Shown: piece by piece, positions 62,955 to 64,000 of the stretch
How positions within the stretch are numbered: position 1 is the first letter of the stretch
Layout: every line of letters starts with the position of its first letter
NCBI GenBank assembly: GCA_001898185.1
Contig: MKTI01000010.1
Coordinates: 62,001 to 126,000, forward strand
DNA: 64,000 nucleotides
Direction of reading: 5' to 3'
Source of the DNA: Cellulomonas sp. 73-145
Lineage (GTDB): Bacteria; Actinomycetota; Actinomycetes; Actinomycetales; Cellulomonadaceae
Translations under genes and position numbers: made by a program
Notes under the pieces: model-generated
What the model was told of the DNA's origin: nothing
Databases searched by the model: none
The model's input: the letters and a program-made list of their open reading frames with translations, nothing else

Positions 62955-64000
62955 GTGAGCGCAACCCTGTACCGCAACGGCGCGGTGCACGCGTCCTCCG
63001 ACCCGTTCGCCGAGGCGATCCTCGTCGCGGACGGCACGGTGGCGTGGATCGGCTCGGACGACACCGCCGCCGGGCTCGTGGACCGCGCGGACGAGGTGGT
63101 CGACCTCGACGGGGCGCTGGTGGCGCCCGCGTTCGTCGACGCCCACGTCCACGTGCTCGAGACCGGCCTCGCGCTGGAGAGCGTCGACCTGTCGCCGGCC
63201 GGAGGGGTGCACAGCCTCGCCGACGCCCTCGATGCCGTCCGTCGGGCGGCGCAGGCGCGGCCCGACACGATGCGGGACGAGCCTCTGCTCGGCTTCGGCT
63301 GGGACGACACCGGCTGGCCCGAGCACCGGGCGCCCTCCGCCGCCGAGCTGGACGCGGCGGCCGGTGGCGCGCCGGTGTACCTGGCGCGGGTCGACGTGCA
63401 CTCCGCCGCCGTGTCGTCCTCCCTGGCGGCCCGGGCCGGCCTGGACCGGTTGCCGGGGTGGACGCCCGACGGCCTGGTCACGCTGGACGCGCACCACGCC
63501 GCGCGGGACGTCGCACGGGACGTCAGCGGCCCTCGGCGAACCGCCCTGTACCTGGCCGCGCTCCGCCACGCGGCCGCCCGCGGGGTCGTCGCGGTGCACG
63601 AGATGTCCGCCCCGTCCGTCGACACGCGGGAGGGTCTGCTCGAGCTGCTGACGAGCACCGCGGACGAGCGGAGCGGACTGCCGCTCGTCGTCGGCTACCG
63701 CGCCGAGGCGTGCACCACCGTGGACGATGCACGTGCCCTCCTCGCGGCCCTTCCCGGGCTGACGGGCATCGGAGGGGACCTCAACGTCGACGGCTCTCTC
63801 GGTTCCCGCACCGCGGCGCTCCGCGCGCCGTACGCCGACCGGCCGGGGGAGCGCGGGGTGCTCATGCTGAGCGCCGAGCAGGTGGCCAACCACGTCGCGG
63901 CCGTGACCAGGGCCGGCGTGCACACGGCGTTCCACGTCATCGGCGACCTCGGCATGGACGAGGTCCTGCTCGGCATCCGTGCCGCGGCGGACGTCGAGGG
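62955..64000 (+). CDS. YtcJ-like amidohydrolase, N-terminal part (runs off the window)
   Basis: The open frame continues to the window edge, 348 codons in. It starts ATLYRNGAVHASSDPFAEAILVADGTVAWIG, the usual N-terminal sandwich domain, then VAPAFVDAHVHVLETG with the HxH metal motif of the amidohydrolase superfamily. GDLNVDGSLGSRTAALRAPYAD is typical of the YtcJ/NfdA (Amidohydro_3) branch, and FHVIGDLGMDEVLLGI carries a metal-ligand His. Substrate unknown; members of the branch hydrolyse amides or N-formyl groups. The TAGGGT box 6 nt upstream suggests a leaderless mRNA. Confidence 0.88.
   Translation, partial: MSATLYRNGAVHASSDPFAEAILVADGTVAWIGSDDTAAGLVDRADEVVDLDGALVAPAFVDAHVHVLETGLALESVDLSPAGGVHSLADALDAVRRAAQARPDTMRDEPLLGFGWDDTGWPEHRAPSAAELDAAAGGAPVYLARVDVHSAAVSSSLAARAGLDRLPGWTPDGLVTLDAHHAARDVARDVSGPRRTALYLAALRHAAARGVVAVHEMSAPSVDTREGLLELLTSTADERSGLPLVVGYRAEACTTVDDARALLAALPGLTGIGGDLNVDGSLGSRTAALRAPYADRPGERGVLMLSAEQVANHVAAVTRAGVHTAFHVIGDLGMDEVLLGIRAAADVE

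Overview
The window is a very GC-rich (about 70% or more by eye), densely packed actinobacterial chromosome segment. Gene order (alaS-ruvX-mltG-aroE, aroC-aroK-aroB-aroQ, efp-nusB-pyr, gmk-rpoZ-coaBC-metK-priA-fmt-rsmB-rpe-rib-hisEG, pafBC-tatAC-dagK-helY), frequent GTG starts, 4-bp stop/start overlaps and a monoderm type IV pilus locus all fit a Micrococcales organism. A Cellulomonas-like genus is my best guess; this is inference from synteny, not a database match.

Layout. 1-4500: end of alaS, ruvX, mltG and aroE. 4501-17551: a complete type IV pilus locus placed between aroE and aroC: pilB, pilT-pilC, pilA, three pilin-like genes, pilD and pilMNO. No secretin (pilQ) or pilP is present, as expected without an outer membrane. 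Four units of this locus are preceded by near-identical FliA/WhiG (sigma-28)-type promoters, which suggests control shared with flagellar genes. 17552-23141: shikimate genes aroC, aroK, aroB and aroQ, interrupted on the minus strand by a three-gene split cytochrome b cassette with a DosR/DevR-like palindrome at its promoter. 23142-25485: a SatD-like regulator with a membrane partner, then efp and nusB. 25574-27526: an isolated lower-GC membrane protein on the minus strand. 27641-36641: the pyrimidine operon pyrR-pyrB-pyrC-(PH-like)-carA-carB-pyrF, preceded by a PyrR-binding RNA element. 36744-45877: mihF, gmk, rpoZ, coaBC, metK, a degenerate priA, a HAD hydrolase, fmt and rsmB. 45900-51873: rpe, an FMN riboswitch, ribD-ribE-ribBA-ribH, hisE-hisG and a small PH-domain membrane protein. 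51894-57529: a DUF3866-like gene divergent from pafB-pafC, then tatA-tatC and a diacylglycerol kinase. 57606-59944: a drug-efflux MFS gene with a divergent TetR regulator. 59998-64000: helY and the start of a YtcJ-like amidohydrolase behind a cluster of palindromes.

Regulation by eye: at least ten genes (aroK, aroQ, metK, fmt, rpe, hisE, DUF3866, pafB, helY, amidohydrolase) have a TANNNT -10 box only 6-8 nt upstream of their start codon, the signature of leaderless transcripts. The most unusual content is the sigma-28-type pilus regulon, the stand-alone split cytochrome b with a degenerate PEWY motif, and the array of inverted half-sites before the SatD-like gene. No tRNA, rRNA, CRISPR array, transposase or prophage was seen.
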